A stretch of 64,000 nt of DNA from Microbulbifer donghaiensis (GTDB lineage Bacteria > Pseudomonadota > Gammaproteobacteria > Pseudomonadales > Cellvibrionaceae), in NCBI RefSeq assembly GCF_900129095.1, contig NZ_FQVA01000001.1, positions 1,488,001 through 1,552,000 on the forward strand, written 5' to 3'. How positions within the stretch are numbered: position 1 is the first letter of the stretch; each line of letters starts with the position of its first letter. Of the stretch, positions 62,760-64,000 are shown piece after piece. Under the pieces are notes generated by a model. The model saw only the letters and a program-made list of their open reading frames with translations, ran no database searches and was not told the DNA's origin. The position numbers were made by a program, and so were the translations under genes.

Positions 62760-63542
62760 ATGTCTAAACCAAGACTCTCAGAATTAATTATTCAAGTTGA
62801 AGGATATGCAAACAACCTTGTTAATTCTGTAAAAATTTTAGATGAACGTAGATATATTTTAGAGCCTCTAGTTAACTGTGAAGAGATCAAGACGGCATTA
62901 TCACATAAACTTAAAGGAACTTTCGGGTCGCGCGCATACAATCATTTAGTGCCACTACTATCACAGGACCTAGTCCGCGATATATCTAGAGTTTTTCTTG
63001 ATGAGGCTAGAAGATCTGGCAGCCTCATCAACCTTTACAGGAAATGTGAAGATAGACGGGTATATGAGAAGTTAAAAGATAATTTTCGTAGCATTCCTGA
63101 CCGATGGCATGAAAACCCCAAAATTCCCGGGCTACCAAAAGAAATCGCTAAGGAAGTAATTCATGATTGGAGAAATCAAGATAGAAATGATTTTGAAAGC
63201 TCATTTAATGAAGGGTGGGATTCTGTTAGCTGCGCAATAGATCAAATTAAGTCTGATGCTGTCGCGGTAAAAATTAAAACCTTCAGAGACAAATATCACG
63301 CACATCTAGAGATGACACCGCTGGGTCACGAACCGGGTCCCTTCGATGTAGGATCATTGGACTTAACAATCAACAATTTGTTTGAGTTTGTTGATCGGTA
63401 TACATCCCCCGCTTTCGAGCTTGTACGGCTTATAACCGGATGTGTCCATGATGTAGAGAGTTTTAGTGAAATACACAAGAAATATGGTCTTGATATGTGG
63501 TCTATCCTTTCAGGTGCAAATAATGACTCAGAATCTAGCTAG
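62760..63542 (+). CDS. Hypothetical protein, possible HEPN/AbiU2-like (cassette ORF 4)
   Basis: 260 residues, low GC, mostly helical. Near residue 178 'KTFRDKYHAHLEM' gives an R-x5-H motif like that of HEPN ribonucleases (R-x4-6-H) and the AbiU2 group. The N-terminal half has no recognised family. There is no partner antitoxin (MNT) gene adjacent. A role in RNA cleavage or defence is a hypothesis based on this single motif and on its place in an accessory island. ATG 62760 follows a GGGAG site. Confidence 0.55.
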   Translation: MSKPRLSELIIQVEGYANNLVNSVKILDERRYILEPLVNCEEIKTALSHKLKGTFGSRAYNHLVPLLSQDLVRDISRVFLDEARRSGSLINLYRKCEDRRVYEKLKDNFRSIPDRWHENPKIPGLPKEIAKEVIHDWRNQDRNDFESSFNEGWDSVSCAIDQIKSDAVAVKIKTFRDKYHAHLEMTPLGHEPGPFDVGSLDLTINNLFEFVDRYTSPAFELVRLITGCVHDVESFSEIHKKYGLDMWSILSGANNDSESS

Positions 63543-63682
63543 TCCATACAAGTGCAAGCAAGTAGCTTCGTCCCTTCGGGGCCCTGCGGACCCCCAAAGC
63601 TAAGGACAAGTCAGGAGTAAAAGCCTTCACCGAAGACCTGCTGTAAAGGCTTCCCATCTGATCTGCAATCGGCACACTTGCA

Positions 63683-64000
63683 TCAGGCCTGCGCGCCGCT
63701 GCCACTGCGGGCGATCAGTTCCAGGCCCGGGCGGCCGCACCAGTAGCCGTCGACACCGGGCGGCAATAGTTCCGGATCCAAATCGTCGCGGCGGGCGCGG
63801 TCGAAGGCGTCGATAATCTGCTCCATCTGCTGCCACTGCGGCGACAGACGCAGGATATCGATGCCGAGCTCGCACAGCTGCTTGTAGTGGCGCAGCAGAT
63901 TGGTGGGTTCCCCGGACAGTGTCTGGATGCCGTTAATCACGAACAGCTCCTCACCCTCCTGGGATTCCAGCGGCAGGCCGTGCGGGTATTCCATGCAGCG
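63683..64000 (-). CDS. ubiV: UbiV, C-terminal part (U32 peptidase-like)
   Basis: Only the last ~105 residues are in the window; the gene continues past the right edge. The segment 'RCMEYPHGLPLESQEGEELFVINGIQTLSGEPTNLL' and 'LCELGIDILRLSPQ' matches the end of UbiV, which with UbiU and UbiT makes ubiquinone without oxygen. The Cys in 'RCMEYP' fits the last [4Fe-4S] ligand. Its presence beside nrdDG, moa and narK fits an anaerobic gene neighbourhood. The 63543-63682 gap holds a palindromic spacer (TAGCTTcG...CAAAGCTA) but no gene. Confidence 0.85.
   Translation of the reverse strand, partial: RCMEYPHGLPLESQEGEELFVINGIQTLSGEPTNLLRHYKQLCELGIDILRLSPQWQQMEQIIDAFDRARRDDLDPELLPPGVDGYWCGRPGLELIARSGSGAQA

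Overview
The window is chromosomal DNA of a GC-rich gammaproteobacterium. The gene orders cbrA-cbrB-pcnB-folK-(deoxynucleoside kinase)-panB and tRNA-fMet-rimP-nusA-infB-rbfA-truB-rpsO-pnp, together with a Pseudomonas-like anaerobic gene set (moa/mod, narK, nrdDG, ubiV), suggest the Pseudomonadales/Cellvibrionales, perhaps a marine genus such as Microbulbifer. The genus is an inference; no rRNA or plasmid feature is present.

Layout: 1-5802 holds housekeeping genes (cysE, an LdcB-like peptidase, TfoX C-terminal protein, htpX, an HtrA-like protease, a Rieske protein, sfsA). 5828-6141 is a large multi-armed palindromic element. 6357-17829 is dksA-gluQ, then the CbrAB carbon/nitrogen two-component system, a probable CrcZ-type sRNA, pcnB, folK, a deoxynucleoside kinase, panB and a thioesterase. 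17851-21857 is a minus-strand set of small metabolic and membrane genes. 21992-31902 is the minus-strand transcription/translation/RNA-decay block from tRNA-fMet to pnp. 32265-38028 carries a Fur-type iron-uptake pair (TonB receptor, PepSY protein), an eptA-like lipid A modifier and a degraded PepSY remnant. 38056-43943 is one moaA-mobA-moaBCDE-modABC operon led by a Moco riboswitch. 44157-51787 has a porin, two NarK-type nitrate/nitrite transporters, a phosphatase/kinase fusion and a universal stress protein. 51967-57645 is an alpha-hydroxy/2-keto acid enzyme cluster with a divergent AraC regulator. 58050-61023 is the anaerobic ribonucleotide reductase system behind two NrdR boxes, with the glycyl-radical segment in a separate small ORF. 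61024-63680 is a low-GC accessory island that looks like a remnant integron cassette row, inserted before ubiV.

The strongest signals are: (1) in the cbrB-pcnB gap, six GTTAC/GTAAC half-sites, a perfect GG-N10-GC sigma-54 promoter and an RNA packed with AANAANAA motifs, i.e. a complete CbrB-CrcZ-Hfq/Crc module; (2) three tandem 133-135 bp structured units between rpsO and pnp with compensatory base changes that keep four hairpins per unit; (3) a set of large nested palindromes in other intergenic gaps; (4) the split NrdD; (5) the cassette-like island with a probable HEPN protein and a DUF2971-like gene carrying one in-frame stop.
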